DNA of 64,000 nt, from positions 1-64,000 of the forward strand of contig CAZFEC010000006.1 of the NCBI GenBank assembly GCA_964517435.1, given 5' to 3'. Position numbers and translations under genes: made by a program. Source of the DNA: BS150m-G50 sp964517435 (lineage in GTDB: Bacteria; CAIWAD01; BS150m-G50). This document shows, piece after piece, positions 16,134 through 24,924 of the stretch; position 1 is the first letter of the stretch; each line of letters starts with the position of its first letter. Below the pieces are notes generated by a model. That model did not search any database and was not told the DNA's origin. It saw only the letters and a program-made list of their open reading frames with translations.

Positions 16134-19100
16134 TCAGTTCGTTCCGGTTCGTTCCAGCTGCTCCAGCAGCACTTCCACCGCTTTCTCGAGCTGCCGATCC
16201 CGTCCTGTAGCCAGCGCAACCGGATCGTTATTTACATGGTAGTCCGGCTCCAGCTGCTGGTTCTCCAGGTAGTTATCCCGGTTGTCCAGGATGCCCACCT
16301 CCGGAATCCCGAAGTAGAGACTGCGGTCCTGTTGTGTCTCCCACCAGACGGAAGTAGCGGTACCGGGCACCGGCATCCCCACCAGCTCGCCAACCCCCAG
16401 TTCGCGGTAGGCCCAGGGGAAGTAGTGGGCGTCGGAATAGTTGCCTTCGCACATGATGACGATGGAGGGGCGGTACCACTTGGTCCACGGTTCGGAGCCG
16501 ATGTGCTGACCGCGCGGGTAATTACGGGCGTAAAGCTTGCCGCTGAGGAAGGTCGCCAGGTCGTCAGTCAGATTGCCACCGCCGTTGAAGCGGGTGTCGA
16601 CCACCAGTGCTTCCGCTCCGCTCTGGCGGCCCAGGATCTCCTCGAACGATTCGCGAAAACTGTAATCCGACATATTGCGCACATGCACATAGCCGATCCG
16701 CCCGCCGGAGAGTTCCTCCGTGCGCAGACGCCGGGTTTCAATCCAGCGCTGGTAGAGCAGTTCCCGCTCCCGTCCCCGCGAAATCGGCTTGACGATCTCC
16801 CGCCAGCGTTCACCACTGGCCGGATCGAGAAGGGACAAGTCGGTGGGTTCGCCAGCCCGCCGGTCCAGTAGTGGATACCAGTTTTCCCCGGTGCGTATCG
16901 GTGTCCCCTCGATCGCCTCCACCACCGTGCCGACGACGATGCGGCTGTCCGCCTTCTGCAGAGGGCCCTGCTCCAGGACTTCCGCTATCCGCAAACCGTC
17001 GCGATCCCAGCCGGAATCCCAGAAGACGCCCAGGGAAGCCGTGACCGAGCCGCCAGGATCCCGCATGCGGAAACCGGAACCGGTGTGGGAGGCATTGAGC
17101 TCGCCCAGCATCTCGCTCAGCAGTTCGGCGAAATCGTAGTTATTATTGATGTGCGGCAGGAAGCGCCGGTAGGCATCGCGGTAGAATGCCCAGTCCACCT
17201 CGTGCATGTCTTCCCGGTAGAACTTCTTCAGCATCTGGCGCCAGGTGTGATCGAAGATGTACTCCCGTTCCACGCCGGCGCGCAGGCGCATTTCGGCCTC
17301 CAGTTTAACCGCTTCCCGCTCGCCGCTGTCCGGATCGATCCGGTAGATAGTATCGTCGGCCAGCAGGAAGAGCCGCTTCTGCTCGCGGTCCCACTGCAGC
17401 GCCCCGGCGCGCCTGGCTTTCAACTTGGCCAGGAGGCGGATCTCCCCTTCCCGGTGCTCATATTCCCAGAGATCATAGCCTTCCTCGAAGCGCGCCAGGT
17501 AGTAGAGTTTCTCCCCTTTCGGATCCAGAATGGCGTCCGCCAGGCGGGAAGAATGCACGGTAAAACGAATCCGCCGTTCCTGGATACCCTTCAATTCAGG
17601 CGTCAGGGGATCCGGCAGCGCGCGCGGTTCAAATCGCTGCGGCTTGCGGTCCCGCTTCTTCTTCTTTTTGTCTTTCTCTTTATCCTCCTCATCATCCTCG
17701 TCATCCTCATCTTCTCCCCGGTCTTCGCGCACCAGCTCGTATTCGGCCGGTGCGAGGTGGAACTCGTCCCAGGCCGCCTGAGTGAAAAAGAGGGCATAGA
17801 CATCCACCTGCGAACCCCAGCCGCCGTGGGTACGCATACCGTGCCGGTCGGAAAGCCAGAGCATCAACTCACCGTCTCCCGTCCAGCGGGGATGGAAGTC
17901 CTCGTAACCGCTGCGGGTGAGGTTAACCGGATCAACGCCGCCCCGGGAAGGGATCAGTCCAATCTCATTTGACCAGCGGTTCTGGTCGAGATACTCCACC
18001 AGGAACCAGTCGCCGGCGGGAGACCATTCGAACCACTGGTCGCCGTCGGCGTAGGAGTAATTGTAGTTCCCCGGCAGAACGGTGCGGATCTTCCCGGAGT
18101 CGAGGTTGAGCACACGCAGTGTCGTGCGCTCCTCCAGGAAGGCCACCTCGGTGCCGTCCGGCGAATAGGCCGGCTGGAAGACGTCTGCCGGCGTCTCCAG
18201 CACCGGTTCCTCCCGCCAGCTGGAACCGCAGTGGAAGTAGCGCTCTCCCAGGTCGACCAGACGGGAGCGGTAGAGATTCCAGCTGTCCTCCCGCTCCGCC
18301 GCATAGATAAGCTCGCGGCCGTCGGGGCTGAAGCTGACCGAGCGCTCCTGTTGCGGCGTGTCGGTGATACGGCGCGTGGCGGCATGATCGGTGGCGGTGA
18401 CGAAGATCTCACCCCGTATCACGCAGGCCACCTCCCGCCCGTTGGGTGAGAGCGCCATTTCGGTAATGCCCTTCTGCAGCTGGATGTACTCCTGGTCGGC
18501 GTGACGGATGTCGTTAGTGATGACGATCGGGACCCGTTCCGGCTCGGTGCCGCCGTCTGGAAGCAGATAGATGCCGCCGTCCTGGCTGTAACAGAGATCG
18601 CCGTTCCGGGAGCAGCTCAGGAAGCGGACCGGGTGATCTGCGTGATACGTCAGTTGCCGGGTGGATCCGTCGTCCAGATTGAAGCGCCAGAGGTTGCTGT
18701 TGCCGCCCCAGTCGGCGGTCGCTCCGCCCTGCTCGCTCAGGTAGAAAAACCCGTCCTCCGCCGGCGTCCAGACCGGGTTGCGGTCCTCACCGGCGAAAGT
18801 GGTCAGTCGCCGGTGTTGCCCTTCGGACGGGGTGTAGAGCCAGATGTCGCGGGCGATGGAAGAGAGATGGTGTTTGCGCCACTCATCCTCGTAGCCTTTA
18901 CGGTCGTGATACAACAGCCGTTCACCCTGCCCGTCCCAGCGGGCATCCAGCGCCGGCGTCGTCAATAACATCCGCGGCCGGTCGCCGGTGATGGACACGC
19001 TGTAGAGTTCAGACATGGCACCGGAGGGGAAGGCGATGCTGCTCTGAGCATCCAGCCGGGAGGAGGAGAAAATAACCGCGCTGCCGTCCGGCGTGAAGTC

Positions 19101-19472
19101 GCTGGGGAAGTCGCCGGCGGAGTGGTAGGTCAGACGTTGAGCCGCACCGCCCGCTGCGGGCATGACGAAGAGGTCGAAATTGCCGTAACGGTCGGAAGCG
19201 AAGGCGATCCGGTTGCCGTCCGGCGACCAGACCGGCTGGAAATCGTAGGCTTCGCTGATAGTCAGAGGCGTCGCCGTTCCGCCCTGGCTGGAGACGCGGT
19301 AAATGTCGCCGCCGTAGCAGAACAGAATGGTGGCGCCGTCCGGTGACAACGCCGGGTAGCGCAACCAGAGCGGCTTGTCGGTGTCAGCCCTGAGTGAAGT
19401 AGTCAGAAGAAGCGTCAGCAACAGGACGGCCGGACGACTGACACGTGTCAGTCGATGTCGTTGATGTATCAC
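16134..19472 (-). CDS. Tricorn-like S41 peptidase with N-terminal beta-propellers, exported
   Basis: A protein of about 1112 residues. A signal peptide (LTRVSRPAVLLLTLLLTTSLRA) is followed by WD40/TolB-like propeller repeats (ALSPDGATILFCYGGDIYRV, PVWSPDGNRIAFASD, PAYSPDGTEVAF), a very acidic-then-basic linker (EDEDDEDDEEDKEKDKKKKK), a helical core region, a PDZ domain (VASLGVFW..GTVVEAIEGTPI region) and an S41 tail-specific protease domain (VVDTRFNGGGNLTDDL, then EGNYSDAHYFP with the likely nucleophile Ser, then VPGTATSVWWE). Such proteins degrade peptides. The signal peptide places this one in the periplasm or outside, unlike archaeal Tricorn. GTG at 19472 is preferred as the start: GGGAGGA lies 3-5 nt upstream, and longer starts run into the previous gene. 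It follows the C45-type gene by 23 nt, probably as one operon. Confidence 0.9.
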   Translation of the reverse strand: MIHQRHRLTRVSRPAVLLLTLLLTTSLRADTDKPLWLRYPALSPDGATILFCYGGDIYRVSSQGGTATPLTISEAYDFQPVWSPDGNRIAFASDRYGNFDLFVMPAAGGAAQRLTYHSAGDFPSDFTPDGSAVIFSSSRLDAQSSIAFPSGAMSELYSVSITGDRPRMLLTTPALDARWDGQGERLLYHDRKGYEDEWRKHHLSSIARDIWLYTPSEGQHRRLTTFAGEDRNPVWTPAEDGFFYLSEQGGATADWGGNSNLWRFNLDDGSTRQLTYHADHPVRFLSCSRNGDLCYSQDGGIYLLPDGGTEPERVPIVITNDIRHADQEYIQLQKGITEMALSPNGREVACVIRGEIFVTATDHAATRRITDTPQQERSVSFSPDGRELIYAAEREDSWNLYRSRLVDLGERYFHCGSSWREEPVLETPADVFQPAYSPDGTEVAFLEERTTLRVLNLDSGKIRTVLPGNYNYSYADGDQWFEWSPAGDWFLVEYLDQNRWSNEIGLIPSRGGVDPVNLTRSGYEDFHPRWTGDGELMLWLSDRHGMRTHGGWGSQVDVYALFFTQAAWDEFHLAPAEYELVREDRGEDEDDEDDEEDKEKDKKKKKRDRKPQRFEPRALPDPLTPELKGIQERRIRFTVHSSRLADAILDPKGEKLYYLARFEEGYDLWEYEHREGEIRLLAKLKARRAGALQWDREQKRLFLLADDTIYRIDPDSGEREAVKLEAEMRLRAGVEREYIFDHTWRQMLKKFYREDMHEVDWAFYRDAYRRFLPHINNNYDFAELLSEMLGELNASHTGSGFRMRDPGGSVTASLGVFWDSGWDRDGLRIAEVLEQGPLQKADSRIVVGTVVEAIEGTPIRTGENWYPLLDRRAGEPTDLSLLDPASGERWREIVKPISRGRERELLYQRWIETRRLRTEELSGGRIGYVHVRNMSDYSFRESFEEILGRQSGAEALVVDTRFNGGGNLTDDLATFLSGKLYARNYPRGQHIGSEPWTKWYRPSIVIMCEGNYSDAHYFPWAYRELGVGELVGMPVPGTATSVWWETQQDRSLYFGIPEVGILDNRDNYLENQQLEPDYHVNNDPVALATGRDRQLEKAVEVLLEQLERTGTN

Positions 19473-19495
19473 AGTTCCTCCCGTCTGGAGATGAT

Positions 19496-21034
19496 TTATT
19501 TCAAAAGCAGCAGCTTGCCGCCGCACGTAGCGGACCCGGCGGTCAGATTAACGAAATAAAGGCCGGCGGGATGTCCGCCCGCATGCCAGTCGAACCGGTG
19601 CCGGCCGGCGGGCAATACCCGGTCTGCCAGCCGGGCAAGTTCGTGTCCCAGCAGATCGTGAACGGTCAACCTTACCGGCAGCGACCGCGGCAGGTTGAAA
19701 CTGAGTTGGAAGTCCGCGTTGCCGGGATTGGGATAGAGCAGCAGGTCAAACCGTGGCGGCGGCAACGCAGCCGGCGATACCTCTTCCAGCAGATCGAACA
19801 GCTCCTGGAGATTGTAGACAGCCGGTTCGGCCAGGTAGGCCGGTTCGCCTGGTGAAGAGACCGCCCAGCTGATCTGTCCGCTGGCCGGCAGGTATTGGAT
19901 GACCTGCAGGTTGGAACCGGTACCGGCGGCACCGCCCAGCAGCTGCCACTGCCTGGCGGCGGACACCGCCCCGTCAGCCGTCAGCGAATCGACGATATTA
20001 TCGTACCGGTAACAGTAGACAGGTGGATAGAGCTGGCGGAAGTGATTTGTAGCGGCCAGGTTGACGCCGGGCAACTGGGTGTTGTCCGGCTGCCAGCGCT
20101 GGAGGGTGCCGTTGGCATAGTTGCACTCAATAATACAGGGTGCATCCGGCATCGTCTGCAGTGCGTGAATGATCACCCCGCTGCGCTGATGCTGGTCAGA
20201 CAGCGCCTCCGCCACATCCTGGACCGTGCTGCCGCCGGCGCCGTTGTAATCGGCCGCTTCGATACCGTTGCGCACGCTCAGCAGCGCCGGGTGCAGCGGC
20301 TGGTCCGGCTCGCCGTCATGCCGATTGCCCATGTTGAGAAACGCCCCGACCCCGGCGTTGTTGATCGCCGAGAGCGCGCCGATCAGGCCGGGAAACGCGA
20401 AGGAAACCCACGGTTGTTCATCCGCTTCGGAAGGCAGATGTATCACGAGTAGATGGTTGGTGTGGAGGACAGTGTGCGGCGACCAGTCGAGCAGACGCGT
20501 GTACGCCAGATCGCCCTGCAGCAGGGGATCGGCGACGGTGGCGTCTCCCCAGCTGGAGAGACTGGAGCAACCAAGCGGGGGTAACAGCGGCAGCCCGTCA
20601 ACACGGGAGAGGGCGGCGTAATCGACGATGGCGTTGACCACCAGTATATCAACCGGATCGATCTGGCGCTCCAGGAGATCGCAATAGAGATCGTCACCGG
20701 CGGCGGCCATACCCTCTATAATGCCGGCAGCTTCGGCGTTGTAGCGTTCCTCGACGAGAAAATGCTCCTCGAAGTAAGCGCGCAGGTAATTGTAGGCAGT
20801 GGCAGATCCCCCCAGGTAGTAGTCAAGAAAGTAGTCCTCAAACACATCCCGGATCGGTTCGTTAAGCAGATATCCGAGCGCGTAGCCACGCTCGGTATGG
20901 TCGCCCCACAGGATAATGACCTGGCGGCCCTGCAGCGTCAGGGTGTCCCCCTGGACCGGCTGTGCTGTCGCCGGCAACCAACAGAGGATCATCAGTAACA
21001 GCGAAGCAGAAGTCAGCAATTGGCGTTTCAACAT
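19496..21034 (-). CDS. Secreted C45/acyltransferase-like Ntn hydrolase with sorting domain
   Basis: A 512-residue exported protein: signal peptide MLKRQLLTSASLLLMILCWL-PATAQ, then a domain like the C45 peptidase / acyl-CoA:6-APA acyltransferase family. The expected nucleophile sits in GCSSLSSWGDAT at C156, which would become the N-terminus after self-cleavage, followed by the family phrases LAYTRLLDWSP, WVSFAFPGLIGALSAINNAGVGAF and NLAATNHF. The end is a sorting domain (LLYPNPGNADFQL, HDLLGHELARLADR, GLYFVNLTAG, terminal KLLLLK). It may act as an amidase or autoproteolytic hydrolase on the cell surface; its substrate is unknown. The Tricorn-like gene follows, so the two may act on peptides together. 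Confidence 0.82.
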   Translation of the reverse strand: MLKRQLLTSASLLLMILCWLPATAQPVQGDTLTLQGRQVIILWGDHTERGYALGYLLNEPIRDVFEDYFLDYYLGGSATAYNYLRAYFEEHFLVEERYNAEAAGIIEGMAAAGDDLYCDLLERQIDPVDILVVNAIVDYAALSRVDGLPLLPPLGCSSLSSWGDATVADPLLQGDLAYTRLLDWSPHTVLHTNHLLVIHLPSEADEQPWVSFAFPGLIGALSAINNAGVGAFLNMGNRHDGEPDQPLHPALLSVRNGIEAADYNGAGGSTVQDVAEALSDQHQRSGVIIHALQTMPDAPCIIECNYANGTLQRWQPDNTQLPGVNLAATNHFRQLYPPVYCYRYDNIVDSLTADGAVSAARQWQLLGGAAGTGSNLQVIQYLPASGQISWAVSSPGEPAYLAEPAVYNLQELFDLLEEVSPAALPPPRFDLLLYPNPGNADFQLSFNLPRSLPVRLTVHDLLGHELARLADRVLPAGRHRFDWHAGGHPAGLYFVNLTAGSATCGGKLLLLK

Positions 21035-21192
21035 CTTTACCTCCCAGGCTCGACGAACTACGCCAATATAGGAAGGTACCGTTTCCGCGCCAAGCCTTTA
21101 CCCCCTTCGGCGGCGGCGTCTGGCCAAGCTTTTTCTTGGAGTTGACCGTTCCGCCCCTATTTTCGAAAGAGAAACGGGCGGACGGCTACGGC

Positions 21193-22374
21193 ATGAAACT
21201 GACCTATCTCCTCATTCTGATCGGCGTCATTTCCCTGGTTGCTTCCTCGCGCCTGTTCGAACGACTGCGCTCCCTCCCCTCCTGGCGCATGTTTTTCACC
21301 ACCAGCACCCTTTTCCTCCTGATCGGTATCATGATCGGTCCGTACGGCATCAACCTGGTCAGCCGCACCGTCCTGGCGGATTTGAAACCGGTGACGGTTT
21401 TGCTGATGGGTTGGGTGGGACTGGTGCTCGGTCTCCAGCTGCGCTGGCGCCATCTCCGCCGCACTCCCTGGCGGATTGCACTCGGCAGTCAGCTGCAGGC
21501 GCTGGTGGCGCTGATCTTCATCGCCGCCGGCCTGCTGCTCTGCCATCGATTATGGCCGGGTCTGGCACCCGGACTGGAGCACTCCCGCCTCTTCTGGCTG
21601 CTGGCGGTGATAGGACTCTCCACCGCACCGGAGGTGATCCAGGTTTCCGGGCTGGCGCTGATCAGCCGCTCTCACAGCTTCCGCACCGCGCTGCTCTATG
21701 CTAATTTCGGCAGGATTACGGCGATCGGTGCGGTCGGCCTGCTCTACGCCATCTACCGGCCGTCGCTGGGTCTGTTGCCGCAGACGCCGCTGCTCTGGAT
21801 CGGCTTGACCCTCTGTCTCGGTCTGATCCTCGGTCTGCTCAGCGTTTTCTTCACACAGCATTCTGCCGACAAAATCGGCGACGAAGCCGGTTACCTGGCG
21901 GCCCTGACCGGCATGATCATCTTCGCGGCCGGACTGGCCTACTACCTGCACCTCTCCCCGCTGCTGCTCACCCTGCTGATGGGCCTGGTGATCGCGAACC
22001 GCTCCCGGCAGGCGGTGAAAATGTTCGAGATACTGTCCCGCTACGATCAGCCGGTCTTCATGCTGCTGTTGATCCTGGCCGGCAGCCTGCTCGATACGCC
22101 GATCCCGGGTCTGGTGCCGCTACTCCTGCTCTACCTGTTGCTGCGACTGCTGGGTAAACTCAGCGGCAATCAACTCGCGGGCAGCCTGCTGCCGGCACAC
22201 AACCGCAGTTCGATCCGTTTCATGCTGCCCCAGGGCGCTCTGACCCTGGCGCTGGCTATCAACCAGCTGCAGATCTACGCCGATACCACCGCGAGCGCGG
22301 TCTTCCAGGTGCAACTGCTGGGCGCCCTCTTCTTCAGTTACCTGTCGCCCCTGTTAATCGGAGGCAGGCGATGA
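21193..22374 (+). CDS. CPA2-type cation/proton antiporter homologue, possibly non-canonical partner
   Basis: A 393-residue membrane protein with about 12 hydrophobic helices, related to the membrane part of Kef/NapA-type monovalent cation:proton antiporters and lacking a TrkA-N domain. The ATG at 21193 is chosen because the hydrophobic region starts there (MKLTYLLILIGVISLVAS); the upstream extension is charged and lacks a ribosome site. In CPA2 proteins the ion-binding helix carries an acidic residue (ND, DD or QD). The matching helix here reads TALLYANFGRITAIG, without an acidic residue. The stop overlaps the next antiporter gene by 4 nt (ATGA), so the two are made together. Confidence 0.8.
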   Translation: MKLTYLLILIGVISLVASSRLFERLRSLPSWRMFFTTSTLFLLIGIMIGPYGINLVSRTVLADLKPVTVLLMGWVGLVLGLQLRWRHLRRTPWRIALGSQLQALVALIFIAAGLLLCHRLWPGLAPGLEHSRLFWLLAVIGLSTAPEVIQVSGLALISRSHSFRTALLYANFGRITAIGAVGLLYAIYRPSLGLLPQTPLLWIGLTLCLGLILGLLSVFFTQHSADKIGDEAGYLAALTGMIIFAAGLAYYLHLSPLLLTLLMGLVIANRSRQAVKMFEILSRYDQPVFMLLLILAGSLLDTPIPGLVPLLLLYLLLRLLGKLSGNQLAGSLLPAHNRSSIRFMLPQGALTLALAINQLQIYADTTASAVFQVQLLGALFFSYLSPLLIGGRR

Positions 22375-23684
22375 GATTTCTGGTACTGGCGGTTCTATTC
22401 GGATTGATGCTGCTTCTGCAGGGCGCCGGGTTTGTTGATCCAAGCAATATCCTGGCCCGCTCCATGGTGGCGTTCGGCTTCCTGATCCTGGCCGGGACAG
22501 TGGCGGGAGGATTGACCCGCCGTTTGCGCCTGCCCGGTATCACCGGTTATCTGCTGGCCGGTGTCATCTGCGGTCCCGACCTGCTGCACCTGGTGCGGGC
22601 GGATGTCCTGCAGAACCTGAATTTCATCAACTCCACCGCCCTCACCTTCATCGCGCTGCTGGCGGGTGCGGAACTCAAAGTAAGCATGCTGAGGGAGCGA
22701 TTGCGCGGTATCGTCTGGATCGCCGCCATGCAGGCGGTGCCGGGCATGCTGCTGATCAGCGCCGCCTTCCTGCCGATCTTCAGCTACCTGCCCTCACTGG
22801 CCGGCTACTCCTTTGCACAACTCGTGGCGTTGACCCTGCTGCTGGGTCTCATTTCGGTGGCGGTTTCCCCTTCGACCACCGTGGCGGTGATCGTCGAGTC
22901 CCGCGCCCAAGGGCCGGTCAAGGACACGGTCCTCGGGGTGACCATGGTGATGGATGTCATGGTGATCCTGCTCTTCACCCTGCTCGTCTCCCTGGTCGGT
23001 CCACTGCTGGCCACCGATCTGACCGCGCCCAACCTGCTGCAGCTGTTCCTCGAGATCGCCTTTTCCCTGCTGGCGGGCGGGCTGACCGGCGTGATCGGCA
23101 TCCTCATTCTACACTTCATCAAGCAGCACCAAACCCTCGTCATGCTGGGATTGGGCCTGCTGATCGTGGACCTCTCCCACGATTTTCACCTCGATCCGCT
23201 GCTGGTGGCGATTACCGGCGGCTTCCTCATCGCCAACTTCTCGGAATACGGTGAGCGTTTCCAGACGAACATCGAGAAAGCGTCCCTGCCGATCTTCCTG
23301 GTTTTCTTCGCGCTGGCCGGCGCCGGGCTGGATTTCGGCCGCCTGGCGGGGACCTGGCCGCTGGCACTGGCACTGGTGCTGCTGCGGATGGGCGCCAAGC
23401 TGCTGACGACCCGCTGGGGTGCGATGCCGGGGAGATTGGAGCCGACCGTCAAGCGCTACGGCTGGCTGGGATTCATCGGCCAGGCCGGTGTGTCGCTCGG
23501 TTTCGTTATGTTACTGGAGGAGCAATTCCCGGAAGCTGGCGGTTTTCTAAAACAGATCATCGTGGCGGCGATCGTGATCAACCAGATCATCGGTCCGGTG
23601 CTGCTGCAGTACGCTTTCGACCGCTGCGGCGAAACCGGCCGTGCCGGCGCGGTGACGGACAAATCGGTGGCAAGTGGCGACTGA
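22371..23684 (+). CDS. CPA2-family cation/proton antiporter
   Basis: A 437-residue antiporter of the Kef/NapA type with about 12-13 membrane helices and no regulatory domain. Conserved phrases are RLRLPGITGYLLAGVICGPD in the first half, ISVAVSPSTTVAVIVESRAQ and the ion-site helix VLGVTMVMDVMVILLFTLL, which keeps an Asp, and LVFFALAGAGLDFGRL and GFIGQAGVSLGFVMLLEE near the end. It should exchange Na+ or K+ for H+ across the inner membrane. It overlaps the preceding homologue, whose ion site lacks the acidic residue; together they may form a heterodimer. The next gene (LptF/G) is 53 nt away. Confidence 0.88.
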   Translation: MRFLVLAVLFGLMLLLQGAGFVDPSNILARSMVAFGFLILAGTVAGGLTRRLRLPGITGYLLAGVICGPDLLHLVRADVLQNLNFINSTALTFIALLAGAELKVSMLRERLRGIVWIAAMQAVPGMLLISAAFLPIFSYLPSLAGYSFAQLVALTLLLGLISVAVSPSTTVAVIVESRAQGPVKDTVLGVTMVMDVMVILLFTLLVSLVGPLLATDLTAPNLLQLFLEIAFSLLAGGLTGVIGILILHFIKQHQTLVMLGLGLLIVDLSHDFHLDPLLVAITGGFLIANFSEYGERFQTNIEKASLPIFLVFFALAGAGLDFGRLAGTWPLALALVLLRMGAKLLTTRWGAMPGRLEPTVKRYGWLGFIGQAGVSLGFVMLLEEQFPEAGGFLKQIIVAAIVINQIIGPVLLQYAFDRCGETGRAGAVTDKSVASGD

Positions 23685-23737
23685 CAGGTTATATTTAGAA
23701 CGCTGACAGAACTGCACGCCAACCGGGTAGCCGACTG

Positions 23738-24922
23738 ATGCGACTGATCACCCGTTATATCATCCGGGAACATACCGCTTCCTTTTTCGGCTCCCTGCTG
23801 CTGATCGTCTTCATCTTCACCCTCAACTTCGCCTTCCAGGTGCTCGGCAAGATCATGGGCAAGGGTCTTTCCAGCGTCGTCATCCTGGAGTACTTCCTGC
23901 TCAACATGGCCTGGATCCTGGCGCTGGCGGTGCCGATGGCGGTGCTGATCGCCACTCTGATGGCTTTCGGCCGGCTGGCGGGCGACAACGAGATCACAGC
24001 GCTCAAATCCTCCGGCATCAACCTGGTGACGCTGATGCGGCCGATCTTCCTGCTGGCGGTGCTGCTGGCCGGACTGCTCATCGGCTTCAACAACAGTGTG
24101 CTGCCCGCCTTCAACCACCGCGCCAAGATGCTGCGCAAGAGTATCTACCAGAAGCAACCCACGATGAAAATGGAGGAATCGGTTTTTCAGTTCGATATCC
24201 CCGGCTATGTGTTCCTGGCGAAGGAAATCGACCACCTCTCCGGCGAATTAAAAAGGCTGACCATTTTCGATGAGTCGGAGAAACAGCGGCGGTCCACCAT
24301 CCTGGCGGAAGCGGGCAAACTGCACTTCGATGAGGAGACGGCGGAGTTCACCCTGCGCCTGTCCCGGGGGGAGATCCACCGCATCGACCGGCGCCAGGAG
24401 GACAACTACGCCACCATCGCCTATGACAGCGCTCTCTTTCACATCGAAGCGCCCGATATGCTGTTGCAGTCAAATGTATCACGTTATCGAGGCAGCCGTG
24501 AACTCGCCATTCCCCAGATGCTGGAGCGCATCGCCCACTGGCAGGAACACCCGCAGCGCAACGCCCGCCGCATCCGCTCCTACCAGGTGGAGATCCACAA
24601 GAAGTTCTCGATCCCGTTCGCCTGTCTCGTCTTCGTGTTGATCGGCGCCGTCCTGGGGATGCGGGCCGGCATGGGCAACCTGGCCGTTTCGAGCGGTCTT
24701 TCGCTCGCCTTCTTTCTTATCTACTGGATCTTCCTGATGGGAGGCGAGGACCTGGCTGATCGCGGATTCATACCGCCCGGCATCGCGATGTGGCTGCCGA
24801 ATGTACTCCTGGGTGCTTTCGGCGTCTACCTGGTCTATAATGCCAGGCGGGAAGGGAGTCCGTTGCGGCTGCCCGGCCTGCTCAGACGGAAGCGCCGGCC
24901 GCAACCTCCGGTGGAGGAATAG
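23738..24922 (+). CDS. lptF/lptG: LPS export permease of the LptF/LptG family (first of two)
   Basis: A 394-residue permease of the YjgP/YjgQ family. Three helices at the N-terminus (RYIIREHTASFFGSLLLIVF...), the cytoplasmic phrase LMAFGRLAGDNEITALKSSG and the periplasmic jelly-roll in the middle are followed by three C-terminal helices (EIHKKFSIPFACLVFVLIGA, RAGMGNLAVSSGLSLAFFLI). With LptB, LptF and LptG extract lipopolysaccharide from the inner membrane. The downstream neighbour is a second member of the family 2 nt away, so the pair probably forms the LptFG heterodimer. Which is F and which is G cannot be told by eye. Confidence 0.9.
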   Translation: MRLITRYIIREHTASFFGSLLLIVFIFTLNFAFQVLGKIMGKGLSSVVILEYFLLNMAWILALAVPMAVLIATLMAFGRLAGDNEITALKSSGINLVTLMRPIFLLAVLLAGLLIGFNNSVLPAFNHRAKMLRKSIYQKQPTMKMEESVFQFDIPGYVFLAKEIDHLSGELKRLTIFDESEKQRRSTILAEAGKLHFDEETAEFTLRLSRGEIHRIDRRQEDNYATIAYDSALFHIEAPDMLLQSNVSRYRGSRELAIPQMLERIAHWQEHPQRNARRIRSYQVEIHKKFSIPFACLVFVLIGAVLGMRAGMGNLAVSSGLSLAFFLIYWIFLMGGEDLADRGFIPPGIAMWLPNVLLGAFGVYLVYNARREGSPLRLPGLLRRKRRPQPPVEE

Positions 24923-24924
24923 GC

